Source of the DNA: a virus
DNA: 64,000 bases
IMG/VR virus record: IMGVR_UViG_3300044713_000107
Location: 16,847 to 80,846 of that record
Reading direction: 5' to 3' (one strand)
Shown: positions 8,128 through 15,614 of the stretch, one piece after another
How the letters are laid out: each line of letters opens with the position of its first letter
Position numbering within the stretch: the first letter of the stretch is position 1
Notes under the pieces: generated by a model
Told to the model about the DNA's origin: nothing
Seen by the model: the letters and a program-made list of their open reading frames with translations, nothing else
Database searches by the model: none
Translations under genes and position numbers: made by a program

Positions 8128-8451
8128 GTGTCGAAGGAGCCCAAGGAGGTGGAGAGGCTGTTGGAAGCCATCGCAGCGTTCGAGGCCATCGATGACGACG
8201 CCGAATGCACGCGCGTCGTGTCTCAAGCACTCAAGGACTGGCCTGAGCTCCACTCGCGCCTTCGCGCGCTGCGGCAGGCCCGTGTGCAGTCTCTTCGCGA
8301 ACAGAAACTGTCGTGGGCTCAGATCGCTGAGATCATCGGAGGCGAGATCACGCCCGAGCGTGCCCAGCAGATCGGCAAGGGCCTCAGTGGCGCCACCCGC
8401 AAGAAGGCCAAGCGGGAAGCCGAGGCCGCGGCGGAGAAGCCGGCCGAGTAG
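8128..8451 (+). CDS. HTH regulator divergent from the transfer operon
   Basis: A 107-residue protein starting at GTG 8128 behind GGGAAGGGAG. The N-terminal half is helical and acidic. Residues about 55-85 (QSLREQKLSWAQIAEIIGGEITPERAQQIGKG) form a sigma-region-4-like HTH; the tail is Lys/Ala/Glu-rich. It is divergent from the tra/spd operon across a perfect dyad, the arrangement of Kor-type repressors that keep transfer genes off in Streptomyces plasmids. It is probably autoregulatory. The repressor role is inferred. Confidence 0.7.
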   Translation: MSKEPKEVERLLEAIAAFEAIDDDAECTRVVSQALKDWPELHSRLRALRQARVQSLREQKLSWAQIAEIIGGEITPERAQQIGKGLSGATRKKAKREAEAAAEKPAE

Positions 8452-8464
8452 CCGCCCGCTGTCG

Positions 8465-8490
8465 CGCCCCGGTGAGCTCTTGCCGGGGCG
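8465..8490 (+). terminator. Intrinsic terminator after the HTH regulator
   Basis: CGCCCCGG at 8465-8472 pairs with CCGGGGCG at 8483-8490 and is followed by TTGTTGTGTT. This is one of the few hairpins here with a T-rich tail on the sense strand. Confidence 0.7.
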
Positions 8491-8498
8491 TTGTTGTG

Positions 8499-8699
8499 TT
8501 ACCGGAACCGCAGCGTGCTGGTGGTGCCGCGGGCGAGCTCGGCCGTGTACATCGCACCCCCGGCGAGCTCGGTGTAGTCGGTGACGGGCTCGCCAGCCTT
8601 GATGAGGGCGACAGCGCAGTCCAGGCACCACGGGGAGGTGGTTTCACGGTCGACGATGACCGCGGCCTGGCCGCAGCTGCCGCACTGGTGCTCCGTCAT
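8499..8699 (-). CDS. Small four-cysteine zinc-ribbon protein
   Basis: A 66-residue protein from ATG 8699. The N-terminus has two CxxC knuckles (CGSC and CLDC) about 20 residues apart, then a short polar tail. It forms a pair with the next zinc-ribbon gene upstream. Such proteins are common in actinophage early regions; function is unknown. Confidence 0.55.
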   Translation of the reverse strand: MTEHQCGSCGQAAVIVDRETTSPWCLDCAVALIKAGEPVTDYTELAGGAMYTAELARGTTSTLRFR

Positions 8700-8710
8700 C
8701 GTTCCTCCGG

Positions 8711-8890
8711 TCATCCCCAGCTGGAACCGCACTGGACGCAGCCCCAGCGGCCACCGCCGGTCTGGTAGGTGCTGCTCGATCCGCAGACTGGGCAGTTCAT
8801 GTCCCGGCACTGGTGGTCGGGCTGGTCCTCGTCGGGCATCGTAGCCGGGATGGTGGTGGTGGTCGGGGGTTCGAGCAGGATCACGCTCAT
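8711..8890 (-). CDS. Small zinc-ribbon protein
   Basis: A 59-residue protein from ATG 8890, which follows an AGGAGG site. The second half has CPVCGSSSTY and WGCVQCGSSWG, a compact rubredoxin-like zinc ribbon. Two genes of this kind sit back to back between convergent terminators. No specific function can be given. Confidence 0.6.
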   Translation of the reverse strand: MSVILLEPPTTTTIPATMPDEDQPDHQCRDMNCPVCGSSSTYQTGGGRWGCVQCGSSWG

Positions 8891-9053
8891 GGGGGTGACC
8901 TCCTGTCGGTGTACAGGCGTGCAGCGGTAGCGTGGATGACTGGCCGTCACCACGTCGTTGCTGCTTGGGATGTCTCAATCCCACCGCGAGCCGGGCCGCA
9001 GCACGATGAGGGCAGGGACCATCTGGAATGCAGGTAGCCGACTGGGGGTTGGC

Positions 9054-9686
9054 GTGGATGTCGTTGGCAGGTGGTCGGCCAGGCGCGCGGTGGCGTTGCA
9101 GTTGGCGATGCGGGCCACGAATGAGGGTTTCGCCGGGGTGCTCGGTATCAGCACCAGGACTGTCGCCGCGTGGCATGCGGCCCCGGAGGTGACGCCTCGG
9201 GAGGAGTTCCAGCAGATCCTCGACACCGCGTTCGAGAAGGCCCCGGAGCAGGTGCGTGCCCGCTACGAACAGCTGGTCAAGACCCCGGCGGCGGATGTGC
9301 AGGCGCTCAGGGTTGCGGTCGCGGTGATCACGCATGAGGGCCGGGTACTGCTGGTGTGCCGCCGCGGCGACGACGCGATCAGCTGGCAGTTCCCGTCCGG
9401 GATCGTAAAGCCAGGCAGCAAGCCCGAGGCCGCTGCGGTGCGTGAGGCGCTGGCGGAGACCGGCGTCCACGTCGCCGTCCAGCAGCACCTCGGCGAACGC
9501 CTCCACCCCGTGACCGGGGTTCAGTGCCACTACCTGCAGTGCAGTTGGCTCGCAGGCGACGCTGCGAATGCGGACCCGGATGAGAACGTGGCAGTGATGT
9601 GGGTCGCGACCGCCGATGTGTCGCGGTTCATCCCAGCGGACAGGATCTACCCGCCCGTCATGGCGGTTCTGGAGGGGAAGCAGTGA
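9054..9686 (+). CDS. HTH-NUDIX hydrolase fusion
   Basis: A 210-residue protein. GTG 9054 is chosen because GGGGG lies five bases upstream and the homologous part starts there. The N-terminal about 75 residues contain an HTH (EGFAGVLGISTRTVAAWHA). The C-terminal NUDIX domain has a box spanning GIVKPGSKPEAAAVREALAETG, matching G-x5-E-x7-R-E-x-x-E-x-G with A for one Glu. NUDIX enzymes hydrolyse nucleoside-diphosphate-X compounds; the HTH suggests a sensor or regulator version. GTGA overlap couples it to a second NUDIX gene. The substrate is unknown. Confidence 0.8.
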   Translation: MDVVGRWSARRAVALQLAMRATNEGFAGVLGISTRTVAAWHAAPEVTPREEFQQILDTAFEKAPEQVRARYEQLVKTPAADVQALRVAVAVITHEGRVLLVCRRGDDAISWQFPSGIVKPGSKPEAAAVREALAETGVHVAVQQHLGERLHPVTGVQCHYLQCSWLAGDAANADPDENVAVMWVATADVSRFIPADRIYPPVMAVLEGKQ

Positions 9687-10075
9687 GCGAGCAGGGGATC
9701 AGCGCGGCGATCATCGTCCACGACGGGCGGGTGCTCATGGCCCGGCGCCGCGTCACGGAGGGCGAGCTGTCGTGGCAGTTCCCCGCGGGCGGCATCGAGG
9801 CGGGGGAGTCGGCGGAGCAGGCCGCAGTCCGCGAGACCGTCGAGGAGACCGGCCTCACCGTCAGCGCGGTGAAGGTGCTCGGGGAGCGCGTCCACCCGAA
9901 GACCGGCCGGCACATGTCCTACGTCGCCTGCACAGTCGAGGGCGGCGCGGCAACGGTCGCGGACGACGAGGAACTTGCTGAGGTCCGCTGGGCGACACTC
10001 GCCGACCTCCCGCAGCTCGTGCCGTACGGCTTGTTCCCGGTTGTGCAGCAGTACCTCGACGCCGAGCTCGCGTAG
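9683..10075 (+). CDS. NUDIX hydrolase
   Basis: A 130-residue single-domain enzyme starting at GTG 9683, overlapping the previous stop by GTGA. The NUDIX box is complete (GGIEAGESAEQAAVRETVEETG, with R-E-x-x-E-E). It resembles MutT-like house-cleaning or NTP-pool enzymes and the C-terminal half of the preceding fusion, so the pair probably arose by duplication. In a phage-like element it may act on modified or alarmone nucleotides; that is speculation. Confidence 0.85.
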   Translation: MSEQGISAAIIVHDGRVLMARRRVTEGELSWQFPAGGIEAGESAEQAAVRETVEETGLTVSAVKVLGERVHPKTGRHMSYVACTVEGGAATVADDEELAEVRWATLADLPQLVPYGLFPVVQQYLDAELA

Positions 10076-10090
10076 CATCCACCGCAAGCA

Positions 10091-10133
10091 CGACTGAGCC
10101 CGACCCCAACTGCCATGGGGTCGGGCTCAGTCG
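10091..10133. terminator. 18-bp perfect hairpin, bidirectional terminator
   Basis: CGACTGAGCCCGACCCCA at 10091-10108 pairs perfectly with 10116-10133 around a seven-base loop. It sits between the convergent NUDIX gene and the phage gene ending at 10143, so it can stop transcription from both sides. Confidence 0.8.
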
Positions 10134-10142
10134 CGTGCAAGG

Positions 10143-10670
10143 TCAGGCTGCGATCTCCCCGCCGCCGAGGTACTCGTCGAACGACGTGCCCATTGCCTCG
10201 CATGCCTCACGCGGATTCGCCGAACCGGGGGCGAGATCCTGAAGCGCGAGCACCTTGTCGCACATCGCCGCGTTGGTGCTGTAGGCGCGCTCCTGCTTCA
10301 GGTACTCCTGCCGCTTCGCCTCGATCGCATCCCAGGACGAGACCTCGATCAGCGCCTGCTCGATCCACTTCTCGCCCGTCTCGGTGGTGCGCCGGATACC
10401 GACGACCGCGTTCTTCGTCAGCTGCTCGCCGTCGTGGGAGAACATGACCTTCTGCTGCTGCACGAACCAGGTCACGACGGCGTTCGAGCCGCGCCGCAGG
10501 ATGTCCGCCTCCAGATCCATCGCCCAGCGCCGCTGAGCCTGGATCGCGTCGCGCCAGATGCTGATGAAGGCAGCGATGCGGTCGGGCGTCCGCTTCGAGC
10601 TGGCGATCACCTCCCGCATCGCCTCGTCGAACTCGTCGTTGTCGACGTCCGACCACCAGGGCTTGCGCAC
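10143..10670 (-). CDS. Phage-type protein of unknown function next to parB
   Basis: A 175-residue protein. GTG 10670 is favoured because a GGAGG inside the end of parB lies five bases upstream; a TTG at 10682 is possible. It is mostly helical with many Trp and charged residues (KPWWSDVDND, RWAMDLEADILRR). No family is recognised. It is cotranscribed with parB, so it may be a partition partner in place of a ParA. No Walker motif is seen. Confidence 0.6.
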   Translation of the reverse strand: MRKPWWSDVDNDEFDEAMREVIASSKRTPDRIAAFISIWRDAIQAQRRWAMDLEADILRRGSNAVVTWFVQQQKVMFSHDGEQLTKNAVVGIRRTTETGEKWIEQALIEVSSWDAIEAKRQEYLKQERAYSTNAAMCDKVLALQDLAPGSANPREACEAMGTSFDEYLGGGEIAA

Positions 10671-10671
10671 A

Positions 10672-11664
10672 TCAACCTCCAACTATCAGGGACAGGCCCG
10701 CGGGGCGCTCCCGCAAGGCTTCGATGCGACCGACGTAGTCGGCCACGGACTTGGCCAGCTGGCGCAGGTCTTCCATCTGGCGCTCGTCGGCGCCGGCCGC
10801 GACCTGTTCCGGGGTGAACATCCCGATCAGGCCGAAGGAACGGGCGAGCTCCTTCTGGAAGTTGTGCTGCCACTGCTTGCGACGGATCTCCTCGGCGGCG
10901 CCGGAGGATTCGAGGTAGTCGCGGACAGGGGCGACCAGGGCGTCGGCTTCGGCCTGCTTGACCTTCTTGAAGGCCGGGTCGACCTTGCCGGTGCGGTCCA
11001 TCACGGCCTGGGCCTCGCGAGCGGCTTCGCGCACCGGCTCGGGTGCCTCCAGGTCGCGGGCGGCCTCGACGACATGCCGGGCCTTCTCCAGGGTCCGGCC
11101 GGACATGCCAGTTGCCTTGGCGATCTGATCCCGAGTCTTCAGCGACGGCTTCGGTGCTTCGGCGGCAACGACGCTCGGTGGAAAATTTCCACCGAGCGTC
11201 GACTTGGCTTCTGGCTCGACGGCGACGAGTACGGGTGCTTCTGGATCGGCGGCTAGGCGCGCCTTTGCGGCTTGGGGGCCGCCGGCGCGCTGGCCCGCCA
11301 GGCGGCGTTCGGCTGCGCGCTGCTCCTCAATGCCGCGGATCCGCTCGGCGTGCTCAACCGCCTCGGTGGGCGTGAATGCCTCGCGCTCGGTGTTCTCTTC
11401 GCCCTCGGCGAGCAGGGCCTCCAGTTCGTCGGCGAGAGACCCGGCGACGTGGGCGTCGATCGTGTCGCGGCCGAGTAGCCGGTGGGCTTCGATGCGCCGA
11501 CCGCCAGCGACGAGGGCGTAGCCGCCGCCGTCGGGCCGGACGACGATCGGCTGGAGAAGCCCTCGCTCTTTGATGGATTTTGCAAGGGAATCGATGTTGC
11601 GCATCTCCTGGCGCGCCCTGTCGCCAATGGTGATGCGGTCGAGGGATATGGCGTTGACGATCAA
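10672..11664 (-). CDS. parB: ParB-family partition protein
   Basis: A 330-residue protein starting at TTG 11664 with GGAGG eight bases upstream. The N-terminal ParB/Srx domain has LAKSIKERGLLQPIVVRP and YALVAGGRRIEAHRLLG, the canonical ParB motif. A middle HTH follows (TRDQIAKATGMSGRTLEKARHVV), then a long helical C-terminus. No parA is found in the window; the downstream 175-residue gene may serve instead. A 33-bp palindrome inside this gene (11169-11201) is a candidate parS. It acts in segregation of the episome or in regulation. Confidence 0.85.
   Translation of the reverse strand: MIVNAISLDRITIGDRARQEMRNIDSLAKSIKERGLLQPIVVRPDGGGYALVAGGRRIEAHRLLGRDTIDAHVAGSLADELEALLAEGEENTEREAFTPTEAVEHAERIRGIEEQRAAERRLAGQRAGGPQAAKARLAADPEAPVLVAVEPEAKSTLGGNFPPSVVAAEAPKPSLKTRDQIAKATGMSGRTLEKARHVVEAARDLEAPEPVREAAREAQAVMDRTGKVDPAFKKVKQAEADALVAPVRDYLESSGAAEEIRRKQWQHNFQKELARSFGLIGMFTPEQVAAGADERQMEDLRQLAKSVADYVGRIEALRERPAGLSLIVGG
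11169..11201. repeat. 33-bp near-perfect palindrome inside parB, candidate parS
   Basis: Sixteen-base arms (11169-11184 and 11186-11201) are perfectly complementary around one central A. The core GTGGAAA-A-TTTCCAC is strikingly A/T rich for this gene. It encodes a flexible STLGGNFPPS segment between the ParB domain and the HTH. ParB proteins bind 16-bp palindromes of similar design, though the sequence is not the chromosomal parS. Confidence 0.65.
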
Positions 11665-11891
11665 GAGCGGACCTCCGCAGACGTCTGACCGATACTCACT
11701 ATGAGTGAACGACTGGGGGATGCGCAAAGAGCCCGAGGCTGACGTGCTATGGAGTCCCGAATGGTGTGACTTTCCGGGCGCGCTGACGGCCCTTCAAGTC
11801 ACACGCAGTTGCGACGCTCGCAAAAGCGCCCGCGCTCCGAAGAGAGCAGGCGCTTCGTTGTGCTCAGTCCCGCGGTGGGCGATGAAACAGG
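11665..11891. other. Upstream region of parB with dyads
   Basis: No gene is seen. The region holds a small dyad ACTCA-CTA-TGAGT (11694-11706), just upstream of the parB ribosome-binding site, and a wider one, GTGTGACTT (11764-11772) with AAGTCACAC (11796-11804). Either could be an operator. The left end of the region also carries the terminator of the next gene. Confidence 0.5.
11824..11855 (-). terminator. Terminator of the 11892-12311 gene
   Basis: AAGCGCC at 11824-11830 pairs with GGCGCTT at 11849-11855, with further partial pairing inside. On the minus strand the stem is followed by TTTTGC. Confidence 0.6.
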
Positions 11892-12311
11892 TCACGCCCT
11901 GTTCAGGAAGATCTTCGCTCCGTTGTGGCACAGGATCGTCGCCCCGTACCCGACCGCGGGCGGTGCTGGCCGGCGCGAGTACAGGTCCACGGCCGCGATC
12001 TCCCCGGCGTCGGCGTCGAGGACCGCGGCGATGAGCGCTGCTTCGAGGTGCTCGGGCGTGCCGGGAGTGCCGCTTACGGCAGGGGCGTCGGGCTTCTCGC
12101 CGAGGACCGGCTCTCCCTCGGGCTGGTCGTACTTGTCGCCCGGCGCGGACGCGGCCACGACCTGCCAGCGCGACGTCTTCCCGCCCGCCTGCACCGTCAC
12201 CAGATGCGGGCGCAGACTCCGGCCGTCAGTCTCCGGCGTCAGCTCGGCAGTCACCCCATCGAGCGAGTTGGCGGCGGACACAAGCAGGCGGGCGAAACGA
12301 TCAGGGCGCAT
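11892..12311 (-). CDS. Hypothetical protein downstream of the XRE regulator
   Basis: A 139-residue protein starting at ATG 12311, ten bases after the stop of the XRE regulator, so in the same operon. It has an N-terminal helix (RFARLLVSAANSL), a beta-rich middle, a Pro-rich linker and a C-terminal Ala-rich helix. No family is recognised. Confidence 0.5.
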   Translation of the reverse strand: MRPDRFARLLVSAANSLDGVTAELTPETDGRSLRPHLVTVQAGGKTSRWQVVAASAPGDKYDQPEGEPVLGEKPDAPAVSGTPGTPEHLEAALIAAVLDADAGEIAAVDLYSRRPAPPAVGYGATILCHNGAKIFLNRA

Positions 12312-12320
12312 GCGGGCACG

Positions 12321-12917
12321 CTACCCCTCAGCCTCGGGCGGCTCCGGCGGGACCTGCCGCGGACGGCCACCGACACCACGCTGCACGCCAGGAGTGCGCC
12401 CACGGTTGCGGGAGATGCGCGCGCTGAGCTCCTCGGTCACCTTGTGCGACGGGTCCGGCTCCTTGGTGGCCCGATACTTCCGCAGACCCGGTGCCCTTGA
12501 CGTGGTCTGAAAGTCGTTCCATACCGCGCCGTCGTCATCAGCGGGCAAGTCGAGCGGCTGCTCGGCGAGGGCCCACGACCAGGCGAGGTCGGCGCTCACG
12601 CTGCCGTGGCCGGTGATCTCGATGTCGCTGTTGGGGTCGGCAGTCGGGGGCAGGAGTAGCGCGACCGGACTGACGCGGAGTGCGACGGCCAGCGCCATCA
12701 GGTCGTCGACGTCGACCTTTCGGGCTCGGGACTCGATGCGGCTGATCGCGCTGGGGGCGATCGGCCGGCCTGCGGCGGCGAGCAGCTTGGAGAGGTCGTA
12801 GGTCGACAGACCGCGGACTTCTCGTAGGGATACGAGGTTCCTCGCGACTGCCTGACCTGTGGGTCCGACCTCGTTGGTCTTGCGCGTTGCCTTCTCGCGC
12901 GCTTCGTCCGCTGCCAT
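12321..12917 (-). CDS. XRE-family transcriptional regulator
   Basis: A 198-residue protein. The HTH spans about residues 25-85 (LVSLREVRGLSTYDLSKLL, PIAPSAISRIESRARKVDVDDLMALAVAL), followed by a linker and a basic, Arg/Pro-rich C-terminal tail. It is divergent from the excisionase-like gene at 13023 across a dyad at 12979-12997, so it probably represses that operon. Confidence 0.75.
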   Translation of the reverse strand: MAADEAREKATRKTNEVGPTGQAVARNLVSLREVRGLSTYDLSKLLAAAGRPIAPSAISRIESRARKVDVDDLMALAVALRVSPVALLLPPTADPNSDIEITGHGSVSADLAWSWALAEQPLDLPADDDGAVWNDFQTTSRAPGLRKYRATKEPDPSHKVTEELSARISRNRGRTPGVQRGVGGRPRQVPPEPPEAEG

Positions 12918-12978
12918 GTCCGCAGCATCCCATGTCTATGTGCCCGCGCCTATCGACACGGGCCGCCATCCACGTATA

Positions 12979-12997
12979 TGCTGCGTAATAAGCAGCA
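12979..12997. promoter_or_regulatory. Operator-like dyad between XRE and excisionase-like genes
   Basis: TGCTGC and GCAGCA flank the AT-rich GTAATAA. The site sits 26 bases before the start of the plus-strand operon, where a repressor would block it. Confidence 0.5.
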
Positions 12998-13022
12998 CAC
13001 ACCATCAAGGAAAAGGCATGTG

Positions 13023-13247
13023 ATGTTGGAACTGGCGCGTCCCCTCAGGGACGACGAGCTGCTGACCCCCATCGAGGTCAGCAAAATGACCAAGCTCGCC
13101 CTGCGCACCCTCGCCGACAAGCGATGGAAGGGAACGGGCCCCGACTACATCAAGCTCAGCCCCGGCAGGAACGGCCACGTGCGTTACTGGCGCAGCGCCG
13201 TCCTTGCGTGGCTGAACGAACACGACGACCTCGCGGACGCAGCATGA
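13023..13247 (+). CDS. MerR/excisionase-like HTH protein
   Basis: A 74-residue protein. ATG 13023 is chosen for the AAGGAAAAGG six bases upstream. LLTPIEVSKMTKLALRTLADKRWKGTGPDYIKL and VRYWRSAVLAWL are the helix and wing of the HTH_17/AlpA-excisionase fold. These serve as recombination directionality factors or small regulators. ATGA overlap couples it to the GIY-YIG gene. It could be the RDF for the serine integrase, but the distance (36 kb) makes that uncertain. Confidence 0.7.
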   Translation: MLELARPLRDDELLTPIEVSKMTKLALRTLADKRWKGTGPDYIKLSPGRNGHVRYWRSAVLAWLNEHDDLADAA

Positions 13248-13825
13248 TCGAGCTCGACCGACGTCGGACCGCCGTGTACCGCTTCTACGACGCACGCGAC
13301 AACCTGCTGTACGTCGGAGTGGCAGTGAACCCAAAGAGCCGCTGGTACGGGCACAGGGACGACAAGCCTTGGTGGCCCGAGGTGACCACTAGGACGATCG
13401 AGTGGTTCGACGATCGGCGTGCCGCCGAGCGCGCCGAGTTCGAGGCCATCCAGAAGGAACGTCCTCGCTACAACATCCACCCGACGTTCTGGCCCAAGGA
13501 ACCCGTCGCGGCCGACCCTGACGAGCCCGGCATCGAGTTCGTCGAATGGGTCCGGCGCACCGCACTGGCCAAGGGCTATCGCCTCGGCGAGCGCGGAGCA
13601 ATGCCCGCTCTGGCCCGTGCCGGCGACATGGATCTGAACATCCTGAAGAACTTTCTCGCCCCCAAGGGGCCCACCCAGAAGTGGCGGCGAAGCCCATTCG
13701 TGCCGTATCCGCCGAGCGTTGCGTTGCTCCGTGGCGTCGCCAAGGCATTTGGGCTGCCGCTGGACGACGTGATCATTCGCGCCGGACTCGCGGAGATCGA
13801 CGACTTCACCCGAGGCAAGTCCTGA
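13244..13825 (+). CDS. GIY-YIG nuclease-domain protein with C-terminal HTH
   Basis: A 193-residue protein overlapping the preceding stop by ATGA. The N-terminus has AVYRFYDARDNLLYVGVAVNP (the GIY and YIG strands as VYRFY and YVG), RWYGHRDDKPWW with the catalytic Arg, and a Glu (AEREFEAIQKE region). The C-terminal third (LNILKNFLAP, SVALLRGVAKAFGLPLDDVI) resembles an XRE-like HTH. Such stand-alone proteins occur in many actinophages and may be homing-type or regulatory nucleases. Confidence 0.75.
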   Translation: MIELDRRRTAVYRFYDARDNLLYVGVAVNPKSRWYGHRDDKPWWPEVTTRTIEWFDDRRAAERAEFEAIQKERPRYNIHPTFWPKEPVAADPDEPGIEFVEWVRRTALAKGYRLGERGAMPALARAGDMDLNILKNFLAPKGPTQKWRRSPFVPYPPSVALLRGVAKAFGLPLDDVIIRAGLAEIDDFTRGKS

Positions 13826-13834
13826 ACATGCGAA

Positions 13835-13860
13835 AGGCCCAGCGCGGGAACGCCGGGCCT
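13835..13860 (+). terminator. Hairpin after the GIY-YIG gene
   Basis: AGGCCC-a-GCG pairs with CGC-c-GGGCCT. The upstream CATGCGAA context is shared with the hairpins near 58.1 and 60.1 kb. Confidence 0.5.
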
Positions 13861-13925
13861 CGCAACTCACTACGCGCCGCTGGCCTCGACAACCGGGCGC
13901 GCTGTTCTTGAAGGGATGCATTGCC

Positions 13926-14378
13926 ATGGTGGCATACGACGAACGATCCGTCAGCCCCACACCGGAGCACGGAACCGAGCAGGCCATCGACGCCGCCGCG
14001 CTCCAGCTCGCCCGTGAGATCCGCGCCTACGCCCAGGCGAACCCCCAGCACGGGATCCCCGCCGGGCAGCGCCTCACCGTCGCGCAGACGCTGGCGTTCG
14101 ACTCCCTGATCCCGCTCCTCGTCGCGGTCCACGACCAGCTCGACGACATCTTCCCCGGCGCCAAGACGCAGCTGGAGCGGAAGCGGGACGTGCTGCTGAA
14201 CATGCTGACGACGTACATGCTGCCCGAGCTGTTGAACGCGTCCGCCGAGGCCGCCACAGGCGAGAAGCCGGACCACAACCGCATCCACACCGCGGTGTAC
14301 GGCGACGTCGACAGCCTCTTCGACTTCGTGCTGCACCGCGCCAACGACGCCGTCCGCGAAGCCAAGCGAACCGTCTAA
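13926..14378 (+). CDS. Phage-type helical protein of unknown function
   Basis: A 150-residue protein starting at ATG 13926 with GAAGGG ten bases upstream. It is almost wholly alpha-helical, including LAREIRAYAQANPQHGIP and FDSLIPLLVAVHDQLDDIFPG. No family is recognised. It opens the operon that leads to the initiator and DnaB genes, suggesting a replication or regulatory role. Confidence 0.6.
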   Translation: MVAYDERSVSPTPEHGTEQAIDAAALQLAREIRAYAQANPQHGIPAGQRLTVAQTLAFDSLIPLLVAVHDQLDDIFPGAKTQLERKRDVLLNMLTTYMLPELLNASAEAATGEKPDHNRIHTAVYGDVDSLFDFVLHRANDAVREAKRTV

Positions 14379-14435
14379 CCCACAAGCTCCCTGCGCCGCC
14401 CGGTGCAGGGCCGCCACAACCCTTAGGAGCACGTC

Positions 14436-14642
14436 ATGTCCAACGTCACCGCGATCCCCGTTCCGGACCGCAAGACGTTCCTCGTCGAGCAGATCGACGA
14501 CACCCACACCGTCACCACCATCCCCGGGTTCGGCGGCTGGGGCACCTGGTACGAGGTCTGGGACGTCACGAAGGGCCGCACCATCGGCGGTGCCAACCGG
14601 CGCCACCTCGTCCCGGCACTGATCGCCCGCACCGCCGCCTGA
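14436..14642 (+). CDS. Small protein of unknown function upstream of the replication genes
   Basis: A 68-residue protein starting at ATG 14436 behind TTAGGAG. It is beta-rich with a GFGGWGTWYEVWDV stretch. No family is recognised. Confidence 0.55.
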   Translation: MSNVTAIPVPDRKTFLVEQIDDTHTVTTIPGFGGWGTWYEVWDVTKGRTIGGANRRHLVPALIARTAA

Positions 14643-14651
14643 CACACCAAA

Positions 14652-14680
14652 GGGCCGCCCCAGGGAAAGTGGGGCGGCCC
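14652..14680 (+). terminator. 11-bp hairpin upstream of the initiator gene
   Basis: GGGCCGCCCCA at 14652-14662 pairs with TGGGGCGGCCC at 14670-14680. With no T-run, and 43 bases before the next start, it may attenuate rather than stop transcription. Confidence 0.55.
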
Positions 14681-14722
14681 ACACCAACCGTACCGCCACG
14701 CACAGGAGTCGGAGTAGGACAC

Positions 14723-15604
14723 GTGGGCGACAGCGACGCCGGACAGCCATCCGGCAAGAAGCGCGCAGAGACGCGCTACTGCCGTGTCCCGCAGTGGCTC
14801 TACAGCGCTGGCGTCTCACTCCAGGCCATCGCCGCATACGGCTGGCTGCACGGCCGCTACGGATTCCTGCCCGTGATCAACCCGTCGTACGCGACGCTCG
14901 CCGAGGAGCTCCACTGCAGCCGCGGCAGTGTCATCACCTACCTGAAAGAGCTGGTCCGGGTCGGTGCGATCCGCATCAACGTGGGCGGCCCGAAGGGTCG
15001 AACGATCAACACCTACGAGATCGCGTTCGACGCTCCGTTCCCCGTAAGTGGTCAGTCGGCTGACCACTTGAAGGGTGCCGAGAGCTCCCAAGTGGTCAGC
15101 GGGCTGACCACTACTGGTCAGCCCGCTGACCAGAGCCCCGGTCAAAGTGGTCAGCGGGCTGTACCCGAAGAAGAAGTAGTTAAGAACGGGAAGACTCTCT
15201 CTGCTCGCATGCCCCGTCAGCCCCAGCCGTCTCCCGCTCCAGTCGAGAGAGAGACGGTTGCTTCGCAGGACAAGCTGACGACCGCGCAGCGGATCGTTCG
15301 CACTGCCGCCGTCGTAGCCGAAGCAGACGAAGACACGTTCATCGCCTGGGTGCGCGCCAAGCACCCGCCAGCCGGCCCGCAGTTCTGGCGCAAGGTCTCC
15401 GCCCAGGGCGATCTGCCCGAGCTCGTCGAGGCCTGGCGCGCCGACCAGCCTTCCCGGCCCACGCTGTCGCTCATTCCCGACTGGTGCGGCCACTGCAACC
15501 GCGGCCAGCAGCCCGCCAGCATCGCCGAACGCATCAACGAGACAACCGACGGCCGCATCGAACAGTGCCGGGCCTGCCACCCGGCCCGACGTGCCGCCGC
15601 CTGA
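14723..15604 (+). CDS. Winged-helix replication-initiator-like protein
   Basis: A 293-residue protein starting at GTG 14723, with GGAGTAGG eight bases upstream. Residues about 15-110 form a wHTH of the HTH_36 type (LQAIAAYGWLHGRYG, PSYATLAEELHCSRGSVITYLKELV), then a low-complexity linker, then a helical domain (about 190-265) and a C-terminal CGHCNR...CRAC zinc pair. The linker DNA carries 3.5 phased copies of a GGTCAG dyad (15046-15161) and then an A-rich stretch. With dnaB directly downstream, this resembles lambda O: an initiator whose gene contains its own origin. The function is inferred from architecture and context. Confidence 0.7.
   Translation: MGDSDAGQPSGKKRAETRYCRVPQWLYSAGVSLQAIAAYGWLHGRYGFLPVINPSYATLAEELHCSRGSVITYLKELVRVGAIRINVGGPKGRTINTYEIAFDAPFPVSGQSADHLKGAESSQVVSGLTTTGQPADQSPGQSGQRAVPEEEVVKNGKTLSARMPRQPQPSPAPVERETVASQDKLTTAQRIVRTAAVVAEADEDTFIAWVRAKHPPAGPQFWRKVSAQGDLPELVEAWRADQPSRPTLSLIPDWCGHCNRGQQPASIAERINETTDGRIEQCRACHPARRAAA
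15046..15161. repeat. Iteron cluster inside the initiator gene, candidate origin
   Basis: A dyad of AAGTGGTCAG, four bases, and CTGACCACTT is perfect at 15046-15069, near perfect at 15090-15113, a shortened perfect form (CTGGTCAG/CTGACCAG) at 15114-15133, and a half copy starts at 15145. Their centres are 44, 22 and 33 bases apart, all multiples of 11, so they share one helical face. An AT-richer run (GAAGAAGAAGTAGTTAAGAA) follows at about 15168-15187 and could be the unwinding element. Confidence 0.7.
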
Positions 15605-15614
15605 AAGGACCCCC

